Shown here: piece after piece, positions 1 through 9,621 of the stretch
How the letters are laid out: every line of letters begins with the position of its first letter
Position numbering within the stretch: position 1 is the first letter of the stretch
Source of the DNA: Eubacterium sp. AF16-48
Lineage (GTDB): Bacteria > Bacillota > Clostridia > Lachnospirales > Lachnospiraceae
DNA: 64,000 nucleotides
Direction of reading: 5' to 3'
Assembly: GCF_003479405.1 (NCBI RefSeq)
Contig: NZ_QUHB01000003.1
Span: 37,954 to 101,953, forward strand
Position numbers and translations under genes: made by a program
The notes under the pieces: generated by a model
Database searches by the model: none
Seen by the model: the letters and a program-made list of their open reading frames with translations, nothing else
What the model was told of the DNA's origin: nothing

Positions 1-475
1 TGAGTTCGTAAAAACATTTCCCGTTTTATCAAAGGGATTTGAGATTGAAACGGAGATGAGTATACATGCCGTTGAAAAAAATATGTATGTTGAAAATGTA
101 ATTATAGATTATCGTGACAGGCCTGAGGGCAGCGAATCTAAATTAAATACATATTCAGACGGAATGAAAGTGTTGAAAACAATTGTAAAATTGTATAGAA
201 CATACAAACCCATGGGCTTTTTTGGTGCAATTGCAATATTATTATGCATCACTGCATTAATTAATTTTGTACCTGTTATGAAAATATATTTAGAAACAGG
301 ACTGGTTCCTAAGTTTCCAACATTAATTGTTTGTGGTTTTATGGTAGTGACAGCTGTTCAGTCATTTTTTGCAGGTCTTATGCTACAAACAATGATGCAG
401 AAAAACAGGCAGGATTTTGAGATGGAACTGCAAAGGGTTTATGAACAGAAAAAACGTTTGCTTGAAGATAAATGA
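1..475 (+). CDS. C-terminal part of a membrane GT2 glycosyltransferase (truncated by window start)
   Basis: The frame is open from base 2, so the ATG at 56 is internal and the real start lies outside the window. The visible 157 residues match the end of polyprenyl-phosphate (DPM1/DPG-synthase-like) glycosyltransferases: a segment EIETEM-(S)IHA, then EN-VIIDYRDR and GSESKLNTY..DG, followed by two hydrophobic membrane segments and a basic, coiled tail. In this family the GT2 domain loads a sugar onto a lipid carrier at the cytoplasmic face, and the C-terminal helices anchor it. It ends 27 bp before the convergent histidine kinase gene, and I see no hairpin between them. Family assignment is good; the exact donor sugar cannot be told. 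Confidence 0.8.
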   Translation, partial: EFVKTFPVLSKGFEIETEMSIHAVEKNMYVENVIIDYRDRPEGSESKLNTYSDGMKVLKTIVKLYRTYKPMGFFGAIAILLCITALINFVPVMKIYLETGLVPKFPTLIVCGFMVVTAVQSFFAGLMLQTMMQKNRQDFEMELQRVYEQKKRLLEDK

Positions 476-502
476 ATTTAGGTTACATATGTTTAAAAAG
501 AA

Positions 503-1831
503 TTATAGAAGTTGCAGCATAACAGAAATGTAGAATACGTTGTTGTGCTGCTCTATTTTTAATACTCCGTTATATCTCTCGATAATTCCGGCAACTGATT
601 CAAGACCGATACCAACCCCTTCATGTTTAGTGGAGTAGTAGGAGCCACTTTTATCTTTTCTAATTGCATTACTATATGTATTATCTATTGTAAATAGAAG
701 AACATTATTTTGAACTTTTCCCTTTATTATTATATTTTTAGGCATGTCAGGTTTGGAAATGCACGCATACACTGCGTTTTCTATGAGATTTCCCACAACA
801 ACAGTAAGGTCAACATCCTCCACAGGTATGGAAGCGGGAATGTTTACATCTGCTTCAAAATCAATGTTATTGTCCTTGGCAATGCCATAAAAATGAGATA
901 TTAAAACATTAATTACTGTATTTTCACAGAAGCTCATAGGAGTATCATCAGGCAAAACATTTAAGAAAGATTCAAGATATTCCTTTAAATGAGGGTAATC
1001 ATCCTGCTCTATATAACTTCTTATAACCGTTGAGTAATGTCTTAAATCGTGTCTTGCTCTTCTGGTTTCACTGATTTTATTTTGAAGATTAACAAATTGA
1101 AGCTGTTCCATTTTTAAACTGTGATTAGCATTTTCAAGTTGCATATTTTTATTATTTTCAGATAGCATACGGGCAATTATGTAATAAATCAAAAAGGCAC
1201 CTAAATTAATTAAAAAAGAAATTATATTATTTTTAGGGTTAAGAGCCAACTTTAAACTTGATAAAGTAGAATTAAAGTATATATTGTAATACCAGATTAA
1301 ATAAAAGGTGGATGGAACAAGCCATAAATAATGCCATATGTAATCCTGATTTCTAAGTAAAAGTACTGGTCTTAAAATCCTGTTTATAAAAAGGGATACT
1401 GCCGATAAAACCACTAATTGGGTAAATAATGTGGTTACACAGAAAGTCCACCTGTAAATGTCAGAAGCCATATCTGGAAATAGTAGTCCCTCTATACATT
1501 TTGAAAGGGAAACTATGAAATTTGAAATATTTGAAAGCATTAAAAGAACAAATAAGGACTTGCCAAATTTTGCCTTTACACAAAGAAAATAGAAAAATAT
1601 GTAAAGAAAGGTACTCACTAAAGAAATCAAAGAAATGGCATTATCTGAGCCATATCCTGCACATAGTCCTAAAATTATCTGAATAAATGACGCTAAAAGA
1701 ATAAGCAGGGCTGTATTTTTTTTGGAAAATCTAAAGGAATCCCTAAATGGATACAACGCTACGGTAACATAGGGTAAAAAATTTAATAATGAATAAACTA
1801 TTAATTCTTCAGTAGAAAAGCCCTGTGACAT
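503..1831 (-). CDS. AgrC-like sensor histidine kinase (GHKL ATPase domain)
   Basis: This 442-residue protein has about six hydrophobic segments in its first 225 residues, a short coiled coil, then an H-box around residue 260 (ARHDLRHY), an N-box (NLIENAVYAC) and a G-box (GVGIGLESV). That order is typical of the AgrC/ComD/CitA-type HPK10 class that pairs with LytTR regulators and often senses peptides. The start codon overlaps the stop of the upstream regulator gene (TAATG), so the two are translationally coupled. No agrB or agrD homologue is visible nearby, so the signal is unknown. Function as kinase of the adjacent regulator is inferred from context. Confidence 0.88.
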   Translation of the reverse strand: MSQGFSTEELIVYSLLNFLPYVTVALYPFRDSFRFSKKNTALLILLASFIQIILGLCAGYGSDNAISLISLVSTFLYIFFYFLCVKAKFGKSLFVLLMLSNISNFIVSLSKCIEGLLFPDMASDIYRWTFCVTTLFTQLVVLSAVSLFINRILRPVLLLRNQDYIWHYLWLVPSTFYLIWYYNIYFNSTLSSLKLALNPKNNIISFLINLGAFLIYYIIARMLSENNKNMQLENANHSLKMEQLQFVNLQNKISETRRARHDLRHYSTVIRSYIEQDDYPHLKEYLESFLNVLPDDTPMSFCENTVINVLISHFYGIAKDNNIDFEADVNIPASIPVEDVDLTVVVGNLIENAVYACISKPDMPKNIIIKGKVQNNVLLFTIDNTYSNAIRKDKSGSYYSTKHEGVGIGLESVAGIIERYNGVLKIEQHNNVFYISVMLQLL

Positions 1832-2553
1832 TATTTTAACATATCCTTTCTTAATTTTTGAAATAGAAAATCAGAGTATATGGTGTTTATATCCTTAATA
1901 TTTCTACGGCTTATGGGAAGAGTCTCACCATTTGACATAGAAAAGGAATTGTCGGTTTTAGATTCAACTTCATAAAGATTTACAATAACACCCTTGAAAC
2001 AATTAACTATATAAGAGTAGTTACATATCATTTCTTCCCATTGATGCTGTGACATGCGAAAGCACGGGTTATTACCATCCTTTTGATAGATAATAATTTT
2101 ATGGTTTTCGTATTCAGTATATATAATATTTCTTGGATATATTTTAATACCTCCGGGAAGGGTTATAAACTGTGACAATTCAAAATCAAAGGAGCTTAAT
2201 TTATGTATAAGGTTTTGTATATTGCTGTCACTGAAGGGTTTGACAAGATAATAAAAAGCATCAACCTGATAACTTTCAGTGGCAAATTCATTACTGGTGG
2301 TGCAAAATACAATTTGAACATTTTTGTCTGTTTTTCTAAGCTCGAAAGCCACATCCACACCGGTAAGCTTGTCCATAAATATATCAAGAAAAACAATATC
2401 ATATTTGTTAGTGGAAAATTCCGATAAAAAGCTTTCACCATTTAAATATATGTCATAGGAAGTAATGTTAAAAGAGTTATTGGAATACTTTGTAATCATT
2501 GAAATTAAGGTGTCCATATCCTGTCTGTTATTGTCTACAAATGCCGCTCTCAA
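1831..2553 (-). CDS. LytTR-family response regulator (AgrA-like)
   Basis: The receiver domain comes first, with the acidic pocket in FVDNN, the phospho-acceptor in VFLDIFMD, and the conserved YLVKPF lysine. A C-terminal LytTR DNA-binding domain follows (about 100 residues, from LPGGIKIYPRNI to the end). I choose the TTG at 2553-2551 as start because AAGGAG lies 6 bases upstream and the protein then begins at the usual first beta strand (RAAFVDNN). An in-frame ATG at 2592 would add 13 residues but has no ribosome binding site and sits almost on the predicted transcription start. The gene is cotranscribed with the kinase. It likely binds the direct repeats at 2638-2671 in the divergent intergenic region. 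Confidence 0.87.
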   Translation of the reverse strand: MRAAFVDNNRQDMDTLISMITKYSNNSFNITSYDIYLNGESFLSEFSTNKYDIVFLDIFMDKLTGVDVAFELRKTDKNVQIVFCTTSNEFATESYQVDAFYYLVKPFSDSNIQNLIHKLSSFDFELSQFITLPGGIKIYPRNIIYTEYENHKIIIYQKDGNNPCFRMSQHQWEEMICNYSYIVNCFKGVIVNLYEVESKTDNSFSMSNGETLPISRRNIKDINTIYSDFLFQKLRKDMLK

Positions 2554-2597
2554 ATTTTTCTCCTTTTTTGTATGAAATAGGTTGAAAACCATGAATT

Positions 2598-2626
2598 ATT
2601 ATAACACATAAACCATAAAAGGTAAA
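2598..2626 (-). promoter_or_regulatory. Promoter of the response regulator-kinase operon
   Basis: On the minus strand this reads TTTACC, a 17-base spacer, then TATAAT. The predicted start point falls near 2591, giving a leader of about 38 bases ahead of the TTG start. Confidence 0.6.
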
Positions 2627-2637
2627 AAACATAATAA

Positions 2638-2671
2638 ACCACTTAAGTAAGAAATTAACCGCTTGAGTCAG
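2638..2671. promoter_or_regulatory. Two direct repeats, candidate LytTR regulator binding sites
   Basis: Two copies of ACC(A/G)CTT(A/G)AGT(A/C)AG lie at 2638-2651 and 2658-2671, spaced 20 bp start to start, two helical turns. LytTR regulators such as AgrA and ComE bind paired direct repeats with similar spacing and a core resembling ACAGTTAAG. The second repeat ends 5 bp before the -35 box of the large secreted protein gene, a position suited to activation. Confidence 0.6.
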
Positions 2672-2676
2672 ATTCG

Positions 2677-2705
2677 TTGATATTTGTATTGAAATAAACA
2701 ATAAT
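2677..2705 (+). promoter_or_regulatory. Promoter of the large Ig-repeat protein gene
   Basis: TTGATA at 2677, a 17-base spacer and AATAAT at 2700. Each hexamer differs from consensus by one base. The direct repeats just upstream suggest activator control. Confidence 0.7.
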
Positions 2706-2791
2706 TGTTAATAACATTAGCTAACTGTGCATATAAATAACGTGGAGCGTTAAAAGCACCGGAATGCTGAAAAAGATGAAAGGAGTTATAT

Positions 2792-5700
2792 ATGAAAAAA
2801 GGAACAAAGAAAATTGTGTCAGGCATAATTTCAATGGTTTTGGCAGTTGTCATGGTTGTGACAATGCTTCCTACAGGTTCATTTAGCGTAGCTGCAGATG
2901 ATTTGGGTATTGATATCGAATTAAATAGCTACCAGATTAACGGAACTTCAGGTGAGCAGGGAACAATTAAGCCTGTAGTGAAATATGGAGCCACAGTAAT
3001 AACACATATTGTAAGTGTATCATACACATCTACGGATAGTGATATTATAAGTGTGGATAGTGATGGCGCATACATATTAAAGAAGGAAGGAACAGCTGTT
3101 GTAAAGGTTGCTGCAGAATATGAGGTAGCAGGCGGAAGTTCAAGTGGTGTTATTACTTTGAATGGGACTCAGAGTGTTGCAGTAACTGTTAAGAAGCCTG
3201 CGGGTACATTAAATGTTACTCCTTCTAGTGGAGAACTTTTAGTAGGAGAATCATTAAAGATTTCACCTGTCGAAATTTGTGATGAAATGGATATGGCAAC
3301 AGTTGTCAGAAGTTATTCAAGCAGTAGGGATGATGTTGCAACAGTGGATAATAACGGAACAGTTGCAGCAGTTGCTCCGGGAAAAGCAGTTATTACGGTT
3401 AAATCAGAGTTTCAGGATACTTATGGTAATTCACATATGTATACTAAAGATGTGGATATAACAGTTGCAAAGCCGGAAATAAGCTTAGTGGGAGGATTAG
3501 AACAGACAGTTGAAATAACTGAGGATAATCCAAATCCTGTAGTTACATTTAAGGCAAATACATCAAACACCAATGATACGGTAGTATATACATTAACACC
3601 AAATGATGCAACAAAAGCAGAGCTTGGTGAAAATAGCATTACATTCCATGAACCGGGCATGTATACTCTTACAGCTACACTTCCTACAGGTAATGTAAGT
3701 GCAAGTATTATTTACAAGGTAGTTAAAGTAGAAAAGCAGACACCTAAGCCGACTATATCTTCAAGTGTAAAAGAAGTTGATATTAATTTAAGTGAAACAG
3801 ATTCATTTAACTTAAAGTCAATTCTTACGTCTTCTGAACCGGTAATTACTTATGATATTTCCAGTCCTAAAGCACAAATTGCAAATGATATAATAAGCTT
3901 CAGTGAAGTGGGATATTATACAGTCAAGGCAAGTGTAAGCAACACTGCAGGAAGTGCAAATACAACTATAATTTTCCATGTAACAGATACTACAAAAAAA
4001 GACAGTGGAACAATTAGCATAAATGGAGCTGACGGCTTTTCTTTAAGTGAAGTTGGAGCAACAGTAAAAACTGAAGTTAGCGTAACAGAGTACAGTATTT
4101 CTGATGTATCATGGGAAAGTAATAATACAAAGGTGGCAGGTGTTACTAATGGAATTATTACTGCCAACGGAGAAGGAACAGCAATAATTACAGCAACTAT
4201 TCCAAATGGTCAGTATGTAACATTTACTGTTAATGTTAAAGTTTCATCTTTAGAAATTGAATTAAATCAGCCGGTTTCATCAATTGAAGTTGTAAGCGGT
4301 GAATATTACAGTGAGAACTTAAAGAAGTATATTTCATTTAAAAATAATAATGGTGATGTAAATAAAGATTTAGCATGGCGTTCAAGTGATGAAAGCATTG
4401 TACAGGTTGTAGACGGATATGTATTAGGAAAAAATCCGGGAATTGCTGTTGTTATAGCTTACACAGCAGACGGATATTCTGTGTCTTTCCCGGTAACTGT
4501 AATAGGAAAACCTGAGCTTTCTGCCAGTGTAACGGAATATACTGTTGACATGAAGGATGTTAATGCCATAGCAGGTTTTGGAATTGACTTATCATCAGTA
4601 ATTAGCCTTAAAAATTCCAACGAAGTAATTACATATGAAACATCAAACAATACAATATTAGATGTAAATAACTCAGGATTTGTTACATTTAAGAATGTTG
4701 GAATTGCTTATGTTACTGCAAAAGCAGGAAATGAGAAGATTACGTTTACATTCCATGTCATTGATACAACAGTACCGGAACCTATCAGAATAGTGTATAC
4801 CACAAATGCTGAAAAGAGTTTTGATATGGTATTGGGACAGGAACCAAAGGATCTTATTCCAAGTATTTCATTAGTTCAGGATGGGGTTTTAAGTGCACCG
4901 GAGGTTAATTCGGAAAATGTAAAATGGTCATCTGATAATGAAAAAGTGGCAACAGTAGTAAATGGTATGGTAACCCCTGTAAGCGGAGGAAAGGCTGTTA
5001 TAACTGCTACTACAAAGGACGGATATTTTGTTACATTTTCCGTTAATGTTTTAGTTAAACCTACTGTAGCATTTGGATTTAATAAGGCAGAAGTTGTGGA
5101 AGGAACAGCAGTAGATGTGGCGGTTAAAATTGCTCCTGAGTATGCAAATGTAACATATGAAGTAGAATTAGACGGCCAAACAGCTGATACTTCAACATAT
5201 ATGCTTGCTGAAAATGGTGACAGCATAACCTTTACACCGCTCGTAAACGGTAATTTTATAGTAAAGGCAAGAGTTACAGCTGATGGAACATCATTTTCTA
5301 AAACAGCTGAATTATCAGTGAAATCATTAAAGGATGTAGATAGCATAACCTTTACGGAAAATAATAAGATTCTATATACAGGAGATTCTTTTGATTTATC
5401 TTCATTAGTATTATGGAATGGAGGAACGTCTGAACCTTATAATACGGACATTACATGGACTAGTGCCAATGAAGAGGTTGTTTCTGTGGATAAAGCAGGA
5501 ATAATAAAAGCTAAAAAAGCAGGAATGACAGTTATTTATGCTCAAAGCTATAATAACAAACGTGCTAAGATTACCATAGAAGTATTACAGCAGTTAGAAA
5601 ATATCATTCTTTCTAAAGACAGTATTTCCCTGTGGGAAGGAGAAAGCGATGATATTGAGATAACTCCGGTACCCGCAGATGCAGATTATGAAAAGGTTGA

Positions 5701-7924
5701 GTATTCATCAGAGGATGATAGCATTGCCACAGTGGATGCAAGTGGTGAGATTAAAGCTATTTCAGGCGGAAAGACAAATGTGGTTGTAACTGCAAAATAT
5801 ACAGATAAAAATGGAAATCAGGCAACTATAGTAAGAAAAGTAAAAGTATTGGTAAAAGCAAGTGTAAAATCAGTTGAAATAAGAACTGTAAGTACAGACT
5901 CACCGGATACAATTTACTCAAAGAAAATAGGTGATAAAGTTCAGTTAAAAGCTGTTATTACTCCTGTAAATGCATATGACAAAAAGGTTTTATGGAGTGC
6001 AGAGGATGACGGTATTGCTACAGTAGACGCAAATGGAATTGTGACTACAAAGGGCAAAGGAACAACTTATATCTATGCAAAGTGCACAAGCGACGGATAT
6101 GGTATGGATGGAAATGGTACACCGGCAGTAGGTATGATTAAAATCATAGTTGGTGGAGATGAATATTCTCTTAACATTACACCGGAAAGAAGTATCGTAT
6201 ATCCTGGTGAACAGATTAAATTTGATGCAGATCTTCTACCGGAAAATGCTGTTGAAGGTAAGGTTACATGGTCAGCTGACAGTAGTGATATAAGCCTTGA
6301 TTCAAAGGGATATGCTACGGTATCTCCTGACGCATCAGCAGGACTTATAACTGTAACTGCAACTATGAAATTAGTTGATGGAGATGAGTATAAGGCTGAA
6401 GCTTTGGTATACGTTAAAACACCGGTTAAGACCATTGAATTTGAAAAATCTTCTATGAACTTGTACATATATGAAGATGTAAACCTTTCACCGGTATTTA
6501 ATGGAGGAACAACTGTACCATCAGATACAAATATTAATTGGAGTGTAAAGGACAGTAGCATATTATCAGTGGATAGTTATGGAAAAGTTTATGCAAAGAA
6601 ACTTGGCTCTACATGGGTTTATGCTACAGCATATAATGGAAAGAGAGCAGAGATATTTATAAATGTAATAGCTGCTCCAAAGAGCATTAAACTTAGCAGA
6701 CATGGTATCACATGTTACAGTGGAGAAAGGAAAAATATAAGTTATACATTTAATCCTGATTACACTACACAAAAGGCAGTAACATGGACGTCAACTAACA
6801 AAGATGTAGCATATTACGATACAGCATCAAAGAAAATAGTTGCTGTTAGTGGAGGAACATGTTACATAACTGTAACCGCCAATGATACACATTTTGGAAA
6901 TGTAAGTGACAGGGTTAAGGTTGTGGTTAAGCAGAGAACAACAGGTATTGAGATTTCAAAATCAAAACTCACAAAGAAAGTGGGTAATATGTTTAAGCTT
7001 TCAGCAACAGTGAAACCGTCAAATGCTTATAATAAGGCTATATATTGGACCAGTTCAAATGTAGCAGTTGCATCTGTTGATGAATTTGGTATTGTAACAT
7101 GTCATAAAAAAGGAAAGGCTACAATAACAGCACTTACAACAGATGGATATGGAGCAAAATGCAAACTTACTGTAAAGAAGGGAAAGACCAAGATTAAGTA
7201 CGGTGTTACAAATGTTAATGGCTTGTATATCAGAAAATCTCCAAGTTTACAGGGAGTTCAGTTAGGACAGTATAACGCCGGAGTATCGGTTACAATTGTA
7301 GGAAAAGTTGGAGAATGGTATAAAATAAAATACAAATCAGGATATGCATATCTTAGAAGTGCATATGTTACGGTTTTAACTTCAACAGGCAGCAGTTATA
7401 AAGGAAATAAATCTAATGCAGTAGTATCATCAACTACCGGTATTTATACGGGAGTAGGAACAGGGTTTAATACTGAGGCTCCAAAGGGAACGAGAGTGTT
7501 GGTAGTAAACAAGGTTGGAAATTATTATAAGATAAAGTACGGTACTAATGCACTTGGAACAGGATATGTTGCAGTAAACAGTGTAAGTCTTGATAGTGGA
7601 TTTAAGTACGGTATTGCTACACCTTCTAAAAAAATCACAAAGAAGAAGGTAAGTAGTACACCGAATGTAACATTATTTAGAACTGCAAGAGTTTCATGCA
7701 AAACGGCAATTTATTCAAATGCCAGAGGAACCGGAAGAAAGTTAGGTATTGTTTCAAGAAATACAAGACTTGTACTTAACAGTCAGAAAATTAATGGTTA
7801 CTATCAGGTGGTATTTAGTAATGGGGTAATCGGATACGTAAAGGGTTCAAAAATAAAGAAACTTAAATCTTTAGTTAAAAGGAATGTAAATAAAACAAAC
7901 ACTTTTATAAGGTACAATAAATAA
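2792..7924 (+). CDS. Large secreted cell-surface protein: about 16 Ig-like (Big_2-type) repeats plus three SH3-like domains
   Basis: The 1710-residue product begins with a signal peptide (charged start, hydrophobic core, cleavage near VAADD). Up to about residue 1465 it is built of roughly sixteen 80-95-residue repeats with the Big_2 pattern W(S/T)S..(E/D)..VATVD..G.V....G.A.I.A. From about 1469 to 1700 come three bacterial SH3-like repeats (first near 1469, second near 1541, third near 1630), marked by LYIRKSP, WYKIKYKSGYAYL and YYQVVFSNGVIGYV; such domains usually bind peptidoglycan. No LPXTG motif is seen, so anchoring is probably through SH3 and basic residues. AAAGGAG at 2779 fits the ATG. 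It is probably a stalk-like adhesin or wall protein, and regulation by the divergent LytTR system is inferred. The start of the mature protein (ELNSYQIN) resembles that of the GH64 protein at 56.5 kb. Confidence 0.87.
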   Translation: MKKGTKKIVSGIISMVLAVVMVVTMLPTGSFSVAADDLGIDIELNSYQINGTSGEQGTIKPVVKYGATVITHIVSVSYTSTDSDIISVDSDGAYILKKEGTAVVKVAAEYEVAGGSSSGVITLNGTQSVAVTVKKPAGTLNVTPSSGELLVGESLKISPVEICDEMDMATVVRSYSSSRDDVATVDNNGTVAAVAPGKAVITVKSEFQDTYGNSHMYTKDVDITVAKPEISLVGGLEQTVEITEDNPNPVVTFKANTSNTNDTVVYTLTPNDATKAELGENSITFHEPGMYTLTATLPTGNVSASIIYKVVKVEKQTPKPTISSSVKEVDINLSETDSFNLKSILTSSEPVITYDISSPKAQIANDIISFSEVGYYTVKASVSNTAGSANTTIIFHVTDTTKKDSGTISINGADGFSLSEVGATVKTEVSVTEYSISDVSWESNNTKVAGVTNGIITANGEGTAIITATIPNGQYVTFTVNVKVSSLEIELNQPVSSIEVVSGEYYSENLKKYISFKNNNGDVNKDLAWRSSDESIVQVVDGYVLGKNPGIAVVIAYTADGYSVSFPVTVIGKPELSASVTEYTVDMKDVNAIAGFGIDLSSVISLKNSNEVITYETSNNTILDVNNSGFVTFKNVGIAYVTAKAGNEKITFTFHVIDTTVPEPIRIVYTTNAEKSFDMVLGQEPKDLIPSISLVQDGVLSAPEVNSENVKWSSDNEKVATVVNGMVTPVSGGKAVITATTKDGYFVTFSVNVLVKPTVAFGFNKAEVVEGTAVDVAVKIAPEYANVTYEVELDGQTADTSTYMLAENGDSITFTPLVNGNFIVKARVTADGTSFSKTAELSVKSLKDVDSITFTENNKILYTGDSFDLSSLVLWNGGTSEPYNTDITWTSANEEVVSVDKAGIIKAKKAGMTVIYAQSYNNKRAKITIEVLQQLENIILSKDSISLWEGESDDIEITPVPADADYEKVEYSSEDDSIATVDASGEIKAISGGKTNVVVTAKYTDKNGNQATIVRKVKVLVKASVKSVEIRTVSTDSPDTIYSKKIGDKVQLKAVITPVNAYDKKVLWSAEDDGIATVDANGIVTTKGKGTTYIYAKCTSDGYGMDGNGTPAVGMIKIIVGGDEYSLNITPERSIVYPGEQIKFDADLLPENAVEGKVTWSADSSDISLDSKGYATVSPDASAGLITVTATMKLVDGDEYKAEALVYVKTPVKTIEFEKSSMNLYIYEDVNLSPVFNGGTTVPSDTNINWSVKDSSILSVDSYGKVYAKKLGSTWVYATAYNGKRAEIFINVIAAPKSIKLSRHGITCYSGERKNISYTFNPDYTTQKAVTWTSTNKDVAYYDTASKKIVAVSGGTCYITVTANDTHFGNVSDRVKVVVKQRTTGIEISKSKLTKKVGNMFKLSATVKPSNAYNKAIYWTSSNVAVASVDEFGIVTCHKKGKATITALTTDGYGAKCKLTVKKGKTKIKYGVTNVNGLYIRKSPSLQGVQLGQYNAGVSVTIVGKVGEWYKIKYKSGYAYLRSAYVTVLTSTGSSYKGNKSNAVVSSTTGIYTGVGTGFNTEAPKGTRVLVVNKVGNYYKIKYGTNALGTGYVAVNSVSLDSGFKYGIATPSKKITKKKVSSTPNVTLFRTARVSCKTAIYSNARGTGRKLGIVSRNTRLVLNSQKINGYYQVVFSNGVIGYVKGSKIKKLKSLVKRNVNKTNTFIRYNK

Positions 7925-7942
7925 TAGGGATTATTAAAAAGG

Positions 7943-7990
7943 AAGCTGTTGCTAAGGCGGGTTATGTACGTTTTGGCAGCAGCTTTTTTA
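7943..7990 (+). terminator. Intrinsic terminator after the Ig-repeat protein
   Basis: A 13-bp stem (left arm 7943-7955, right arm 7973-7985, two G-T pairs) is followed by a T run. Confidence 0.85.
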
Positions 7991-8008
7991 TCAAAAAACG
8001 GATATTCA

Positions 8009-8037
8009 TTGAAATTAGTGGCAAAACAAGGTAAGAT
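8009..8037 (+). promoter_or_regulatory. Promoter of the PurF-like gene
   Basis: TTGAAA at 8009, a 17-base spacer, TAAGAT at 8032. Confidence 0.55.
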
Positions 8038-8080
8038 ATAGAGGAGATTTTGTAAAAATACATATTTGAGGAGAGAAAAA

Positions 8081-9487
8081 ATGGGTGGTTTTTTTGGTGT
8101 AGCATCTAAAGAAGATTGCGTATTTGATTTATTTTATGGTATTGATTACCATTCACATTTAGGAACAAGGCGTGGAGGAATGGCTGTATTAGGAGAAGAC
8201 GGATTTGACCGTGCAATTCATAATATAGAAAATTCTCCTTTTAGAACAAAGTTTGATAAAGATGTACAGAAAATGAAGGGTACATATGGAATAGGTTGTA
8301 TTTCTGATTATGAGTCACAGCCATTAATAATACGTTCTATTCATGGAACTTATGCTCTTACAACAGTTAGCAAGATTAACAATGTTGACGAACTTATAAA
8401 GGATTTATTTAAAAACGGGCATACTCATTTTCAGGAAATGAGCGGAGGGGACATTAATGCCACAGAACTTGTAGCCACACTTATTGACCAGAAAGATAAT
8501 TTAATTGATGGAATTAATTATGCCTTAGAAAAAATTGACGGTTCCCTGTCACTTCTTTTAATGAATGAGGCAGGTATATATGCTGCAAGGGATAAAATGG
8601 GACGTACACCTATTGCCATAGGAAGAAAAGAAGATGCTTTTTGTGCTGCTTTTGAAAACTTTTCTTATAAGAATCTTGGATATTCAGATTATAAGGAATT
8701 AACACCGGGAGAAATTATTGTTATGACTCCAAAGAATTGTGTTACATTATATAAGCCTGATAATGACATGAAGATATGTACATTTTTATGGGTTTATTAT
8801 GGATATCCGGCAAGTTCATATGAAGGAATCAGTGTTGAAAAAATGCGTTATAACTGTGGCGAAAAAATGGCAAAGCGTGATAATGTTCACCCTGATATTG
8901 TTGCAGGAGTTCCGGATTCAGGAATAGCCCATGCTGTAGGGTATGCCAATGAATCAGGAATACCTTTTTCAAGACCGTTTATTAAGTATACACCTACATG
9001 GCCCCGTTCTTTTATGCCTACAATGCAAAGCAAGAGGGATATGATAGCTAAAATGAAACTTTTGGCAGTAGAGGATTTAATTAAAGATAAGAGTCTTTTG
9101 CTAATAGATGATTCAATAGTACGTGGAACACAGCTAAGGGAAACAACGGAGTTTTTATATCAGAGTGGTGCTAAGGAGGTACACATAAGACCGGCATGTC
9201 CTCCATTATTATATGGATGTAAATACCTTAACTTTTCCCGTTCCCGTTCTGATATGGACTTAATTACAAGGCGTGTAATAGAAAGATTAGAAAATGGAAA
9301 GGTAACGGAAGAAGTATTGCAGGAGTACGCTGATCCTGAATCTGAGAAATACGAAAACATGGTTGAAGAAATCAGAAAAGAATTGAATTTTACATCTCTT
9401 AGATTTAACAGATTAGATGATATGCTTGATTCAGTAGGAATTGATAAAAGTAAATTATGTACTTTCTGTTGGGATGGAAAGGAATAA
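8081..9487 (+). CDS. PurF-like amidophosphoribosyltransferase paralogue lacking the glutaminase cysteine
   Basis: I start at the ATG at 8081, with GAGGAG 7 bases upstream; a TTG at 8066 overlaps that ribosome site. The 468-residue protein follows PurF: an N-terminal class II amidotransferase fold, then a phosphoribosyltransferase domain with the PRPP loop SLLLIDDSIVRGTQ. Cys233, Cys380, Cys460 and Cys463 sit where Bacillus PurF has its [4Fe-4S] ligands. In PurF, Cys follows the initiator Met (CGIFG-type) and becomes the N-terminal nucleophile that hydrolyses glutamine. Here the start is MGGFFGVA, so that residue is glycine. Glutamine-dependent activity should be lost; ammonia use, another partner or a regulatory role are possible. 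It stands alone between two terminators, with no purine genes nearby. Family is clear; function is uncertain. Confidence 0.82.
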   Translation: MGGFFGVASKEDCVFDLFYGIDYHSHLGTRRGGMAVLGEDGFDRAIHNIENSPFRTKFDKDVQKMKGTYGIGCISDYESQPLIIRSIHGTYALTTVSKINNVDELIKDLFKNGHTHFQEMSGGDINATELVATLIDQKDNLIDGINYALEKIDGSLSLLLMNEAGIYAARDKMGRTPIAIGRKEDAFCAAFENFSYKNLGYSDYKELTPGEIIVMTPKNCVTLYKPDNDMKICTFLWVYYGYPASSYEGISVEKMRYNCGEKMAKRDNVHPDIVAGVPDSGIAHAVGYANESGIPFSRPFIKYTPTWPRSFMPTMQSKRDMIAKMKLLAVEDLIKDKSLLLIDDSIVRGTQLRETTEFLYQSGAKEVHIRPACPPLLYGCKYLNFSRSRSDMDLITRRVIERLENGKVTEEVLQEYADPESEKYENMVEEIRKELNFTSLRFNRLDDMLDSVGIDKSKLCTFCWDGKE

Positions 9488-9504
9488 AAAGCAATTATAA
9501 GTAT

Positions 9505-9546
9505 AGGCTATTGCATTAAAGAAGAAATGCAGTAGCCTTTTTTTGT
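9505..9546 (+). terminator. Intrinsic terminator after the PurF-like gene
   Basis: Stem of 13 bp (9505-9517 with 9526-9538, one G-T pair) followed by a run of T. Confidence 0.88.
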
Positions 9547-9621
9547 TATTAGTATCTGAATTTTAGAAAGTATTTATTGAAAACAACAATTTAAGTAAAA
9601 TTAAAATGTATTTTAATGATT

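Noticed and set aside
4876..5346. Long minus-strand frames inside the Ig-repeat gene (also 6073-6561)
   Set aside because: They are antisense shadows of a repetitive coding sequence, lacking ribosome sites and any recognisable protein pattern.
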